A DNA stretch of 16,294 bases, taken from the NCBI GenBank assembly GCA_964574605.1, contig CAZNOK010000111.1:1-16294 (forward strand), written 5' to 3'. Shown one piece after another: positions 1 through 6,688 of the stretch. Below the pieces are notes generated by a model, which made no database searches, was not told the origin of the DNA, and saw only the letters and a program-made list of their open reading frames with translations. The position numbers were made by a program, and so were the translations under genes. Position 1 is the stretch's first letter. Every line of letters begins with the position of its first letter. Origin of the DNA: CAIKAP01 sp964574605. GTDB taxonomy: Bacteria; Verrucomicrobiota; Verrucomicrobiia; Palsa-1439.

Positions 1-1141
1 TGAAGCTGACTTCGAGGTTGAGGGTCACGCGCAACGGTGTGTCGGGCGCGACCAGCAGGTTCGTCACCTTGAACGGCAACGCCATGATCCGTTTGCCCTT
101 CGCAACGACTCCGGTGCCGCGCGTCTCCAGCAGAACCGTCTTTCGCGCTGGCAACGTCAGCTCCTTCGGAATGCTGATTTCGGCGACGTCACCTTCCCGT
201 TCGAGCTTGTAGTCAACGTCGGAGTGGTTCGCAATCGGGATGTACACGCGCCGTTTGTCCTTGAGCGTGACCTGCGGTTTCTTGATCTGGATGGACTTCT
301 CGAAAACCGGTTTCAGGAACTGTTCCTCCCCAAACAAGCGGTTGCCCAAGTAGCCGGCGGTGCGCCGTTGCTGCAACGCTTCCTTGATGGCATCGGCCGT
401 CCGCTCCTTCGCAAACACCAGCGTCACGGGACGATGGTCGCCCGGGCACAGATAATACTCCTGATCCACGGGCGCGTGGACGTCCGAGTTGCACAGCAGG
501 GTCAGTTTCTTCTCCAACGCCCAACGGTGAACGACCGGGTAATAGTCGGTTTCGTTCACGATCTCGATTCCTTGAAACAGCTTCGCGTCGTGCAACTCGG
601 TGTGTTCAGGATACCAACGCAGGACTTTGTCGTCCTCGAGTTGTTTTTCCCAGCCGGGATGGTTCCAAAACACGAATGCGCCTTGGGCGTGCGCCGCTTT
701 TATGGCGTCACGCCACTCGGTGACCGCCAATGCGTTGGCGTTGGTCACGAAGATGGCGTTGAAGTGTCCCGGCGGCATCTTGCGGGTGATCTCAGAGCCG
801 CGAATGACGATGATGTCGAGATCGTTGCCTTTGCCACGCGCGATTTCGGCGGAACGATTGAAGTCGTTGGTGGCGGTGGTGACATCGGTTTTGTGCGCCT
901 GATACTCGATGTGGTCGGTGATGGCGATGGCGTCCAACCCATGCCGCCACGCTTCCTCCACCCGCACCGTCGGCCACACCAAGCCGTCGGAAAACACCGT
1001 GTGCATGTGGAAATCGCATTTCAGCGTCAGGTAACCGGGGATGTCCGGGATGTTGATCTCCGTCCGCGTCTGCGCCTCGGGTCTTCCGGCCAGCGCCAGC
1101 GCCGCGCTCAACAACCAAACGACCAAGCACAACCTTCTCAT
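1..1141 (-). CDS. Secreted PHP-domain phosphodiesterase, Sb-PDE-like (3' end cut by window edge)
   Basis: 380 residues are visible and the frame is still open at the window edge, so only a short C-terminus is probably missing. The protein starts with a signal-peptide-like segment (MRR, hydrophobic to about residue 19, then Ala-rich), so export is inferred. A PHP metal-binding domain follows: DFHMHT (H45, H47), SDG (D52), ITDH (H77), GSEIT (E117), H126, WNHPGW (H161) and NSDVH (D220, H222). This is the usual set of ligands for a multinuclear metal centre in PHP phosphoesterases. The arrangement, plus a beta-rich C-terminal domain from about residue 290, resembles the Sphingobium Sb-PDE family that cleaves organophosphate diesters. 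The true substrate is unknown. The ATG at 1141 is preceded by AGGAG with a 9-nt spacer. It lies 59 nt after rsfS and is probably cotranscribed with nadD-rsfS. Confidence is high for the PHP fold and moderate for the subfamily. Confidence 0.88.
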   Translation of the reverse strand, partial: MRRLCLVVWLLSAALALAGRPEAQTRTEINIPDIPGYLTLKCDFHMHTVFSDGLVWPTVRVEEAWRHGLDAIAITDHIEYQAHKTDVTTATNDFNRSAEIARGKGNDLDIIVIRGSEITRKMPPGHFNAIFVTNANALAVTEWRDAIKAAHAQGAFVFWNHPGWEKQLEDDKVLRWYPEHTELHDAKLFQGIEIVNETDYYPVVHRWALEKKLTLLCNSDVHAPVDQEYYLCPGDHRPVTLVFAKERTADAIKEALQQRRTAGYLGNRLFGEEQFLKPVFEKSIQIKKPQVTLKDKRRVYIPIANHSDVDYKLEREGDVAEISIPKELTLPARKTVLLETRGTGVVAKGKRIMALPFKVTNLLVAPDTPLRVTLNLEVSF

Positions 1142-1200
1142 GATGTTTTTCTCCTGTTTGTTCATTTTGTTAGCGACAGCGCCCGTCGAGGCAATCCTGT

Positions 1201-1539
1201 TTACTTCACGCGCTTGGCGTCGCCCCAGAGTTGTTCGAGGGCGTAACGCTCGCGCAGTTCGGGATGGAAAATGTGGACCATCACGTCGCCGAAATCCAGT
1301 ACCACCCAGCGGCTAGGCGGCTGGCCGGTGTGATGTTTGGGGCGCAGGCCTTTCTCGCGGGCACGGCGCGACACTTCTTCGGCGATGGCTTTCAACTGCG
1401 GCTCGGAGTCGCCCGAGCAGAGAATGAGGTAATCCGTGATGGAGGAAATTTTTCGGACGTCGAGAATCAGGACATCTTCGGCTTTTTTGTCCAGTGCCGC
1501 TTCGCGGCAGAGTTTGGCTAACGTGCGTGCTTCGATGAT
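1201..1539 (-). CDS. rsfS: Ribosomal silencing factor RsfS (apparent ATC start)
   Basis: RsfS (YbeB/Iojap) binds ribosomal protein uL14 on the 50S subunit and blocks subunit joining during starvation. The frame gives about 112 residues, normal for the family. Family segments are clear: DKKAEDVLILDV near the N-terminus, SSITDYLILCSG, then SRWVVLDFGDVMVHIF and a C-terminal RYALEQLWGDA. No ATG, GTG or TTG exists in frame before about residue 48, because an in-frame TGA lies at 1542-1540. The family N-terminus aligns with the two ATC codons at 1539 and 1536, and AAGGAG (1550-1545) sits 5 nt before the first. I therefore place the start at ATC 1539; a G-to-C change in an ancestral ATG, or a sequencing error, would explain it. 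The SD begins 1 nt after the nadD stop, the classic nadD-rsfS pairing. Identity is certain; the start is not. Confidence 0.9.
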   Translation of the reverse strand: MIEARTLAKLCREAALDKKAEDVLILDVRKISSITDYLILCSGDSEPQLKAIAEEVSRRAREKGLRPKHHTGQPPSRWVVLDFGDVMVHIFHPELRERYALEQLWGDAKRVK

Positions 1540-1544
1540 TCAGT

Positions 1545-1550
1545 CTCCTT
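1545..1550 (-). promoter_or_regulatory. Shine-Dalgarno AAGGAG for rsfS
   Basis: AAGGAG on the minus strand lies directly after the nadD stop (1553-1551) and 5 nt before the ATC codon at 1539. This spacing is what supports translation starting at a non-standard codon here. An overlapping four-codon frame, ATGAAAGGAGACTGA, runs from 1554 to 1540 and ends immediately before the ATC. Confidence 0.7.
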
Positions 1551-2138
1551 TCATTGATATAGCTTTTGGCGCTGAATATAGCGGAGCACCGCCTCCGGCA
1601 CAAGCCAGCGAACAGACTGGCCGCGCGCCAGCCGTTCCCGGATCTCACGCGACGCGATAGCGCAGGGATGGCCTGCCACGAACCGGCACCGCAACCCGAA
1701 TCCTTCCGGCACTTCTGGGGTACATCCGGGCCGTGCCACGACGGCAAATACGCACAGCCGGGCCAGCCGACGGATGTCACGCCAGTGCGGCAGTTCCTCC
1801 AGCGAATCAGCGCCGATGATGAAATAGAACTCGGCATCGGGATGACGGCGCTGCAATTCCGCGACGGTTTCGACGGAGTACGACGCGCCGCCGCGCCGAA
1901 CTTCGATGTCGTCGGCCACGAATTGTTCACAGCCACGGATGGCCAGCCGCACCATTTTCAGGCGTTCTGTTCCGGAAATGTTCCGGTCGAGCGACTTGTG
2001 CGGCGGCGTGGCGGCGGGGATGAATTTCACGCAGTCCAGCCCCAAGGCCTCCATCGCATCGTGCGCGATGAGCAGGTGCCCGATGTGGATCGGGTTGAAC
2101 GTGCCGCCGAGCAGGCCAATCCTTGCGTTGCGTTTCAT
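1551..2138 (-). CDS. nadD: Nicotinate-nucleotide adenylyltransferase NadD
   Basis: NadD transfers AMP from ATP to nicotinate mononucleotide, giving deamido-NAD in cytoplasmic NAD synthesis. The 195-residue product has the nucleotidyltransferase signature GGTFNPIHIGH (residues 11-21, with H18 and H21 as the HxGH-type pair), PAATPPHK, and FIIGADSLEELPHW. The late SREIRERLARGQ motif and VPEAVLRYI complete a full-length family match. I chose the ATG at 2138 because the conserved strand (RIGLLGGTF) starts a few residues later. A perfect TATAAT ends 9 nt upstream, and there is no Shine-Dalgarno sequence, so the message is probably leaderless. The frame stays open far upstream antisense to the acyltransferase gene; that extension is not real. 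rsfS follows directly. Confidence 0.96.
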   Translation of the reverse strand: MKRNARIGLLGGTFNPIHIGHLLIAHDAMEALGLDCVKFIPAATPPHKSLDRNISGTERLKMVRLAIRGCEQFVADDIEVRRGGASYSVETVAELQRRHPDAEFYFIIGADSLEELPHWRDIRRLARLCVFAVVARPGCTPEVPEGFGLRCRFVAGHPCAIASREIRERLARGQSVRWLVPEAVLRYIQRQKLYQ

Positions 2139-2155
2139 CGGTGCGTCATTATACT
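2128..2155 (+). promoter_or_regulatory. Promoter of the LpxL-family gene
   Basis: TATACT (2150-2155) lies 10 nt before the GTG at 2166, with a weak TTGCGT (2128-2133) 16 nt upstream. The box shares positions 2150-2153 with the TATAAT of the divergent nadD promoter, so the two should compete for polymerase. The -10 is good; the -35 is poor. Confidence 0.5.
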
Positions 2156-2176
2156 GGCTAGCATCGTGAATGCCAG
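2148..2176 (-). promoter_or_regulatory. Promoter of nadD-rsfS
   Basis: On the minus strand CTGGCA (2176-2171, 4 of 6 matches to TTGACA), a 17-nt spacer and a perfect TATAAT (2153-2148) precede the nadD ATG by 9 nt. Transcription would begin near 2141, leaving almost no leader. The -10 box overlaps the -10-like box of the opposite gene. Confidence 0.65.
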
Positions 2177-3278
2177 CACCAACCCGGTGTCCCTCGGAAA
2201 ACGTTTCCGTTACGCTTTGGAAACGGCGGGGTTCCGTCTCTTGATCTGCCTGTTGCCGTGTTTGTCGTTCCGCGGATTGCAGGGGCTGGCGCGCGGTCTT
2301 GGGTCGCTCGCCTATCGTGTTGCCGGCAAGCCGCGCCGGATTGCGCTGGCGAACCTCGACGTCGCGTTCGGCCACACGAAGCCGCTTGCCGAGAAGGAAC
2401 GAATCGCCCGCTGCTCGATGCAGAACCTGGCGACCACAATCCTGACGTTGTTCTGGTCGGCGCGACAGACGCCCAAAGAACTCAATGCCGTCGTCGAACC
2501 TGACGCCGAGAACCTGGACTTTGCGCGGCAGGTGGTGGCGCGCGGCAAAGGCGTGGTTTGCGCCACGCTCCACTACGGCAACTGGGAACTGCTCTCGCTG
2601 GCCACGGGGAACTACGGGTTTCCCGTTCACATCGTGGCCGAGTTTTCGCGGAACGCGGCCTTGGCGGAACTGATCCACGGGTTGCGTTCCCGCACCGGCA
2701 ACCGCATCATCGCGCAACGCGGCGCCGCGCCCAAGTTGCTCCGCGCGCTCCGCAAGGGCGAGGTGGTGGTGTTGATCATTGACCAGAACGCGCCGGAGGA
2801 AGGCGGTGGCGAGTGGCTGGAATTTTTCGGGCTGCCGGCATTCAACAACGTGATCGCCGCGGCGCTGGCGATACGAACGGGCGCAGCGTTGTGCAGTTGC
2901 CACACGGTGCCGATGCCGGATGGACGGATCCGCGTGGTGTACGGCCCCGAGATTCCGTACACGGTGACAGACGACTACGAGGCCGATGTCCGTCGCATCA
3001 GCCAGCAATGCCTCGATCACTTCGAGCAGTTGATCCGGCAGCAACCGGGCTTCTGGCTTTGGACATACAAACGATGGAAACACCGCCGCGACCTCGGCGA
3101 CACACGGTATCCGTTCTACACGAGCGAGGGCGTGCTTCCTTTGCCGTCTCGCGCCAATAAAAAGATGAACGCGCCCCAGAGCAGCAGCGCCGCGACCAGC
3201 AACGCGTCAAATGTGCGAACAAACCGCGTCGTGAGCGAGAACACGCTCAGAACAAGCCAACCACCCACTCCCCACTGA
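2166..3278 (+). CDS. Lipid A biosynthesis acyltransferase, LpxL/HtrB family
   Basis: Family members transfer an acyl chain from acyl-ACP to a lipid A precursor at the inner membrane. The 370-residue product shows an N-terminal hydrophobic anchor (about residues 22-36), a PRRIALANLDVAFG segment typical of the family, and the catalytic HX4E motif in LHYGNWE (H136, E141). It also has the DQNAPEEGGGEWLEFFG block (about 206-222) and the C-terminal QQPGFWLWTYKRWKHR. I chose the GTG at 2166: it lies 10 nt after a -10-like box, and the next gene's promoter occupies the upstream DNA. No Shine-Dalgarno sequence is visible. The family normally ends near the WKHR motif (about residue 307). The last 60 residues or so are low-complexity and antisense to the coding end of the GT87 gene, so they may be accidental read-through. 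Which acyl position it modifies cannot be told. Confidence 0.9.
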   Translation: MNASTNPVSLGKRFRYALETAGFRLLICLLPCLSFRGLQGLARGLGSLAYRVAGKPRRIALANLDVAFGHTKPLAEKERIARCSMQNLATTILTLFWSARQTPKELNAVVEPDAENLDFARQVVARGKGVVCATLHYGNWELLSLATGNYGFPVHIVAEFSRNAALAELIHGLRSRTGNRIIAQRGAAPKLLRALRKGEVVVLIIDQNAPEEGGGEWLEFFGLPAFNNVIAAALAIRTGAALCSCHTVPMPDGRIRVVYGPEIPYTVTDDYEADVRRISQQCLDHFEQLIRQQPGFWLWTYKRWKHRRDLGDTRYPFYTSEGVLPLPSRANKKMNAPQSSSAATSNASNVRTNRVVSENTLRTSQPPTPH

Positions 3279-4390
3279 AAGAGACGTTGCGTCCGAGTGT
3301 CCGCTTTGGTCAACGCCAGCGCTGCTCCCACGGTCAGTGGGATTGCCAGCACTGCGAAGTAATGGTTCCAGGTTAACGGCGAGACGAACAGCATCAGCGG
3401 AATAACACCACACAATTGGAGCGCCGTAAGAGGTTGACCGGGCATCCCATTGCCTTTCCGGCACACCCACGCTGTGGCGGCAAGCAGCGCCAGGTTGATC
3501 GCGAAAGCTACTCGACCGCCAATGTTTGCGTTCGCGGCGGTGTCCTCACCCCACAAAAACAACCGGGTCACGGACGCTCTTACCGATTGATTGCGGGTGA
3601 TCTGCCCATCAAACGTGTCCCGGAAAGTCCCCTGTTTCGCTTCGTAACTATACGCATTGAGCACCAGGCGCTCAGTCCATTTGTAGAGGAATCGGGCATT
3701 CTCTCGCACACCAAACACAACACTGGGCGCGATCAACAGCAGCACGACAGACCACACCGCCGTCGCGATTACCATGCGAAATCGCCCCTTCAACAGGAAG
3801 TATCCCATCAGTAACGCCGGAAACGCCTTGATCGTAATCGCTGCCATCAGGCAGAACCCGGCCAGCCAATCACGCTTTTGCAGGTAGCACGCTACGCTGC
3901 CCGTGACAAGAAACATAACCAACAACGATGGCTGTCCGCGAACGATGGCGGACATCGTGATCGGTAACGTCAGCACGATGGCTAGAACCGTCAACCAGTA
4001 CTCGCTCACGGCGCAGGCCGGTATCGCCTGCCGCGCCAACCGCGCCGCCCATCGCGCGCTTCCCCATACCATCAAGACTGACAAACCATACCAGATCAAT
4101 GATCCCCAAAACACATTGACCATCGCAAACGGCGCCATGGCGATGGCGACCACCGGCATCGACATGAACAACCAGTTGCGCGCATTGTGCGCGTCGGTGG
4201 GATCCGTGCCGTCCCAGACGGCAAGTCCGGCTTCGCGATAAACCGTGAAATCCGTCCGATGTGCCTTCGATCCCCATGTCCGATCACCGAAACGGTGTGG
4301 ACCCGACCGATATACCGTGTCAGCACCGAGGCCGATCACAAAGGCCACAGCAGCGACTGCCAGAATGCGACGGACGATCTTGTTTTCCAT
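3116..4390 (-). CDS. GT87-like polyprenol-phosphate-dependent glycosyltransferase (DUF2029)
   Basis: 424-residue polytopic protein with about ten hydrophobic segments, the layout of GT-C glycosyltransferases. These take a sugar from a polyprenyl-phosphate donor on the periplasmic face of the membrane. Family hallmarks include an early loop TDFTVYREAGLAVWDGTDPT (residues 46-65, with the Asp after the first helix as likely catalytic residue), the GQPSLLVMFL helix, TIKAFPALLMGYFLLKGR, and a late SPLTWNHYFAVLAIP. The first helix is at about 8-26. ATG at 4390 fits the start of that helix. The gene stands alone, divergent from the DUF72 gene across 78 bp. Its last 163 bp, which encode the final membrane helix, are antisense to the tail of the acyltransferase frame. 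Neither acceptor nor donor sugar can be inferred; a cell-envelope glycan is plausible. Confidence 0.8.
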   Translation of the reverse strand: MENKIVRRILAVAAVAFVIGLGADTVYRSGPHRFGDRTWGSKAHRTDFTVYREAGLAVWDGTDPTDAHNARNWLFMSMPVVAIAMAPFAMVNVFWGSLIWYGLSVLMVWGSARWAARLARQAIPACAVSEYWLTVLAIVLTLPITMSAIVRGQPSLLVMFLVTGSVACYLQKRDWLAGFCLMAAITIKAFPALLMGYFLLKGRFRMVIATAVWSVVLLLIAPSVVFGVRENARFLYKWTERLVLNAYSYEAKQGTFRDTFDGQITRNQSVRASVTRLFLWGEDTAANANIGGRVAFAINLALLAATAWVCRKGNGMPGQPLTALQLCGVIPLMLFVSPLTWNHYFAVLAIPLTVGAALALTKADTRTQRLFQWGVGGWLVLSVFSLTTRFVRTFDALLVAALLLWGAFIFLLARDGKGSTPSLV

Positions 4391-4440
4391 CGCATCGCAT
4401 CGTGTCGCATGGTGGCGCCGTCGGCAAGCCTAAACTCGCT

Positions 4441-4468
4441 TTGCAAGCAAGCGGCGCCCTGCTAAGAT
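4441..4468 (+). promoter_or_regulatory. Candidate promoter of the DUF72 gene
   Basis: TTGCAA (4441-4446), a 16-nt spacer and TAAGAT (4463-4468), each 4 of 6 matches to consensus. If used, transcription would start near 4475. That would favour the in-frame TTG at 4478 (9 nt after the box) over the GTG at 4469 as the start of the protein. Confidence 0.4.
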
Positions 4469-5209
4469 GTGCGTACTTTGCGGAGATCACCTTCCAGAGT
4501 TATCGTCGGCTGCTGCGGGTTCGCCGCGGCGCAGGAGAAATATTTCTCGAAGTTCCCCTGCGTGGAGATTGACACAAGTTTCTACAACCTGCCGAAGCTT
4601 GAGACGGCGCAGCGATGGCGCGCGATGGCGCCGGCCGGTTTCCAGTTTGCGTTGAAGGCGTGGCAAGTCATCACGCACCGCGCGGACAGCCCGACCTACA
4701 AGCGCACCCGGCTCGATCCGCGCGACCGACCGTATTGCGGACATTTCGGATTCAACCCGACGATCCGCTGGGCATGGGACGAGACGTATGCCGTGGCGAA
4801 GGCGCTGGAGGCGTTTCTCGTGCTGTTCCAATGTCCCGCCAGCTTTCGGCCGACCAAGGAGAACGTGGACGGCCTACGGAGGTTTTTCGAGCGGGCGAAA
4901 CGCGGGAAGTTCCTGATGGGTTGGGAGCCGCGCGGTGTATGGGATGCGGAGTTGATCGCCACGCTGTGCGATGGACTCGATCTGGTGCACGTGGTTGACC
5001 CGTTTCAAACGTTACCAGTGGATCACGCGGCAGTTCGCTACTTTCGGCTCCACGGTCTGGCCGGGTATCGCCACCGATTCAGCGAGGAGGAATTACATCG
5101 GCTTCGCGAACTCTGCCGAGCGCAACAAACAACCGTGTACTGCCTGTTCAACAATGTCCCGATGGGATCGGATGCGGAGAGGTTCGCGCGGTTGCTGGGG
5201 TCTGGCTGA
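4469..5209 (+). CDS. DUF72 (YecE-like) family protein
   Basis: 246-residue protein whose sequence follows the DUF72 pattern. It opens with a VIVGCCGF strand, followed by FPCVEIDTSFYNLPKLETAQRW (the family's E-x-N/D-x-x-F-Y segment), PAGFQFALKAWQVITH, LVLFQCPASF, GWEPRG and YFRLHGL. The family is predicted to be a TIM-barrel-like fold; its biochemical role is not established. The true start is uncertain. GTG 4469 is the longest option, TTG 4478 is compatible with the -10-like box, and neither has a Shine-Dalgarno sequence. An ATG at 4467 is out of frame. The stop codon TGA (5207-5209) directly abuts the stop of the convergent receiver gene, leaving no room for a terminator between them. Confidence 0.88.
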   Translation: MRTLRRSPSRVIVGCCGFAAAQEKYFSKFPCVEIDTSFYNLPKLETAQRWRAMAPAGFQFALKAWQVITHRADSPTYKRTRLDPRDRPYCGHFGFNPTIRWAWDETYAVAKALEAFLVLFQCPASFRPTKENVDGLRRFFERAKRGKFLMGWEPRGVWDAELIATLCDGLDLVHVVDPFQTLPVDHAAVRYFRLHGLAGYRHRFSEEELHRLRELCRAQQTTVYCLFNNVPMGSDAERFARLLGSG

Positions 5210-5605
5210 TCACGCGACCAGCTTGTTCACCGCGTCAATCAATTCCTGAAGGCTGAACGGCTTCAACACATAGCGGGCTGGCACGGAACTGAGGAAACTG
5301 CGTACCCCGCTGTCGTTTGCATACCCCGTGATGAACAAGAACCGGTTGGCGAGTTCCGGATGCAGTTCTGTTGCCCGACGGTAAAAGGCATCGCCCAGCA
5401 GCTTCGGCATCATGAGATCGCAAACAATTGCGTCGTAGTGGTGCACTTTCGCCTTGAGGAGGGCTTCCTCGCCATCGTAGGCGACATCTACGAGAAAATT
5501 GTCGTCCATCAACGCCGTTCGCAGCGAGTCCACCAACTGACGGTCATCGTCCACCAGCAGGACAGCCCTGAACGGTTTTTGCGAGGAAGAAGTAGTCGCG
5601 TTCAT
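5210..5605 (-). CDS. Stand-alone response-regulator receiver protein
   Basis: 131-residue CheY-like protein with a receiver domain and no output domain. Visible functional residues are the acidic cluster in LLVDDD (D19-D21), the phosphoacceptor D63 in VCDLMMP, the switch Thr T93 in FITGY, and K115 in VLKPF. An N-terminal tail of about 12 Ser/Thr-rich residues precedes the first strand. Phosphorylation at D63 by a histidine kinase is expected, and it must act through a partner protein; no kinase lies in the window. ATG 5605 was chosen because a good promoter (TTGCCA, 17 nt, TATGGT) ends 9 nt upstream and the domain starts a few residues later. No Shine-Dalgarno sequence is present. It lies 41 nt downstream of the thioesterase gene on the same strand but appears to have its own promoter. 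Confidence 0.93.
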   Translation of the reverse strand: MNATTSSSQKPFRAVLLVDDDRQLVDSLRTALMDDNFLVDVAYDGEEALLKAKVHHYDAIVCDLMMPKLLGDAFYRRATELHPELANRFLFITGYANDSGVRSFLSSVPARYVLKPFSLQELIDAVNKLVA

Positions 5606-5614
5606 TTCGCCCAG

Positions 5615-5643
5615 ACCATACCCCGGTCGTCGGCGTCTGGCAA
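5615..5643 (-). promoter_or_regulatory. Promoter of the receiver gene
   Basis: Minus strand: TTGCCA (5643-5638, 5 of 6), 17-nt spacer, TATGGT (5620-5615, 4 of 6), then 9 nt to the ATG at 5605. It starts just after the thioesterase stop codon. An inverted repeat (CCAGAC near the -35 end and GTCTGG spanning the -10 end) overlaps it and might be an operator. Confidence 0.6.
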
Positions 5644-5646
5644 TCC

Positions 5647-6132
5647 TCAATCTTCGCCAAATACCTCTGAGGGCGATAGCGCCTGCGGGTCGGGAAAGAA
5701 GTCCTCGTGGCGCAGCGGCACCTCCTGCCGCCGCATCGGGAAGAACCGTCCGGTCGCCGATGCGCAGACCTCGCCATTGGCAGCGCGCAATTCCGCTGTC
5801 GTGAAGCACATTCGTCGGTGGCTCTCCGCGACCCGCGCCACCAGCAGATACCTCTTCCCCACTTCGACCTTCTTCTGGTAACGCACCTCCAGTTGTGTCG
5901 AGACGTGGAATCGTCGGCTCGCGTACGAGGCCGCCCAGAACATCGTTTCATCGAGCGCGCTCGCGATCACGCCGCCGTGGATGATGCCGCGATAGCCTTC
6001 GTGGCGCGTGTCCGGGTGGAAGTCGGCGCGGATTTCGCCGTCCTCTACGCGGAACTTCAGGCGCAGGCCGTGCGGGTTGTCCGCGCCGCAAACGAAACAC
6101 CCGTGCGTGTAGGGCAACAGGATCGCGCTCAC
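5647..6132 (-). CDS. PaaI-type hotdog thioesterase
   Basis: 161-residue hotdog-fold protein of the acyl-CoA thioesterase superfamily. The segment GYRGIIHGGVIASALDETMFW contains the HGG-x3-4-LDE core typical of PaaI-like enzymes, with the Asp/Glu of ALDE as likely catalytic acid. VSTQLEVRYQKKVEVGKRYLLVARV provides the next two strands, and AELRAANGEVCASATGRFF the last. The N-terminal HGCFVCGADNPHGLRLKF (CxxC plus NPxGL) is common in this subgroup. Start GTG 6132 overlaps the stop of the upstream membrane-protein gene as GTGA, so translation is probably coupled. The substrate, presumably an acyl-CoA, is not identifiable from context. Confidence 0.9.
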   Translation of the reverse strand: MSAILLPYTHGCFVCGADNPHGLRLKFRVEDGEIRADFHPDTRHEGYRGIIHGGVIASALDETMFWAASYASRRFHVSTQLEVRYQKKVEVGKRYLLVARVAESHRRMCFTTAELRAANGEVCASATGRFFPMRRQEVPLRHEDFFPDPQALSPSEVFGED

Positions 6133-6650
6133 TTGATCATCGCCCGTATCAGGCGTCCCACCAGATACACGATAAACCAGAACGGCAGCGCAAACACCAA
6201 GACCGCGATCAGATACGAGTGATCCCAGTTCAGCAACCGCGCCTGCATCGGATAGAGCAGGATCAGGAAGTAACACGAGAACCGCGTGTGCCCCAACACC
6301 TCGCAGAGCGTCTTGTCCTTCTTGCGAAGCCCCAGCACAATCGTGAACAAGCCCAGCGCCACCGTTGTCGCCGTCACCAGCCATGCCACTGTCATCTGTT
6401 GCTTCGAGGCCTGCAACATGTATCCCCTCCAGCCGACACCCGACAGGTATGCGCCCCAGTTCAATCCAGCCCAGAGCATGACGAAACCGTTGCCGACCGC
6501 GTGGCCGAACGACACGTTCTTCTTGTACAGTTCGCCCAGCACGAGCGTCACGTACAACGGCAGGATTCCCAGCCACACGGCGCCGAAATGGCGGAACGGC
6601 TCCGTCACCAGCGTCAGCCAGTTCATCCAATACATTTGCAGCGTAGCCAC
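6129..6650 (-). CDS. Five-helix integral membrane protein, unrecognised
   Basis: I do not recognise this 173-residue protein. Five hydrophobic stretches are visible: around GAVWLGILPLYVTLVLG, FGHAVGNGFVMLWAGLNW, MTVAWLVTATTVALGLF, SCYFLILLYPM and YLIAVLVFALPFWFIVYLVG. A basic loop (GLRKKDKT) lies between helices three and four, and the C-terminus is basic (RLIRAMIK). The start is GTG 6650, set by a strong Shine-Dalgarno sequence AAAGGAGG with 6-nt spacing; a longer open frame upstream is ignored. It is the first gene of a two-gene unit whose second gene, a thioesterase, overlaps it by GTGA. A role beside acyl-chain or envelope metabolism is possible but unsupported. Confidence 0.8.
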   Translation of the reverse strand: MATLQMYWMNWLTLVTEPFRHFGAVWLGILPLYVTLVLGELYKKNVSFGHAVGNGFVMLWAGLNWGAYLSGVGWRGYMLQASKQQMTVAWLVTATTVALGLFTIVLGLRKKDKTLCEVLGHTRFSCYFLILLYPMQARLLNWDHSYLIAVLVFALPFWFIVYLVGRLIRAMIK

Positions 6651-6654
6651 AAGC

Positions 6655-6664
6655 AACCTCCTTT
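6655..6664 (-). promoter_or_regulatory. Strong Shine-Dalgarno sequence fixing a GTG start
   Basis: AAAGGAGGTT on the minus strand, with its last SD G 6 nt before GTG 6650. It is one of the few clear Shine-Dalgarno sequences at a first gene in this window, and it shifts the start of the membrane protein downstream of other in-frame start codons. Confidence 0.75.
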
Positions 6665-6688
6665 GCGACGCTTTTACCACAACGCACC

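Noticed and set aside
224..1246. 340-codon open frame on the plus strand
   Set aside because: It is antisense to the PHP phosphodiesterase, which has complete metal-binding motifs and a Shine-Dalgarno sequence; the plus-strand product has no recognisable domain.
1540..1542. UGA recoded as an amino acid in rsfS
   Set aside because: UGA ends many other genes here at natural family boundaries (nadD, DUF72, def, the receiver gene), so the code is standard; an ATC start explains the site better.
2139..3083. Long upstream extension of the nadD frame
   Set aside because: It is antisense to the acyltransferase and rich in Arg/Gln/Asp, a typical shadow of a high-G+C gene; NadD homology begins at ATG 2138.
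4391..4412. Short GCATC-type tandem repeat upstream of the GT87 gene
   Set aside because: Only two or three imperfect units next to the start codon; too short to distinguish from chance.
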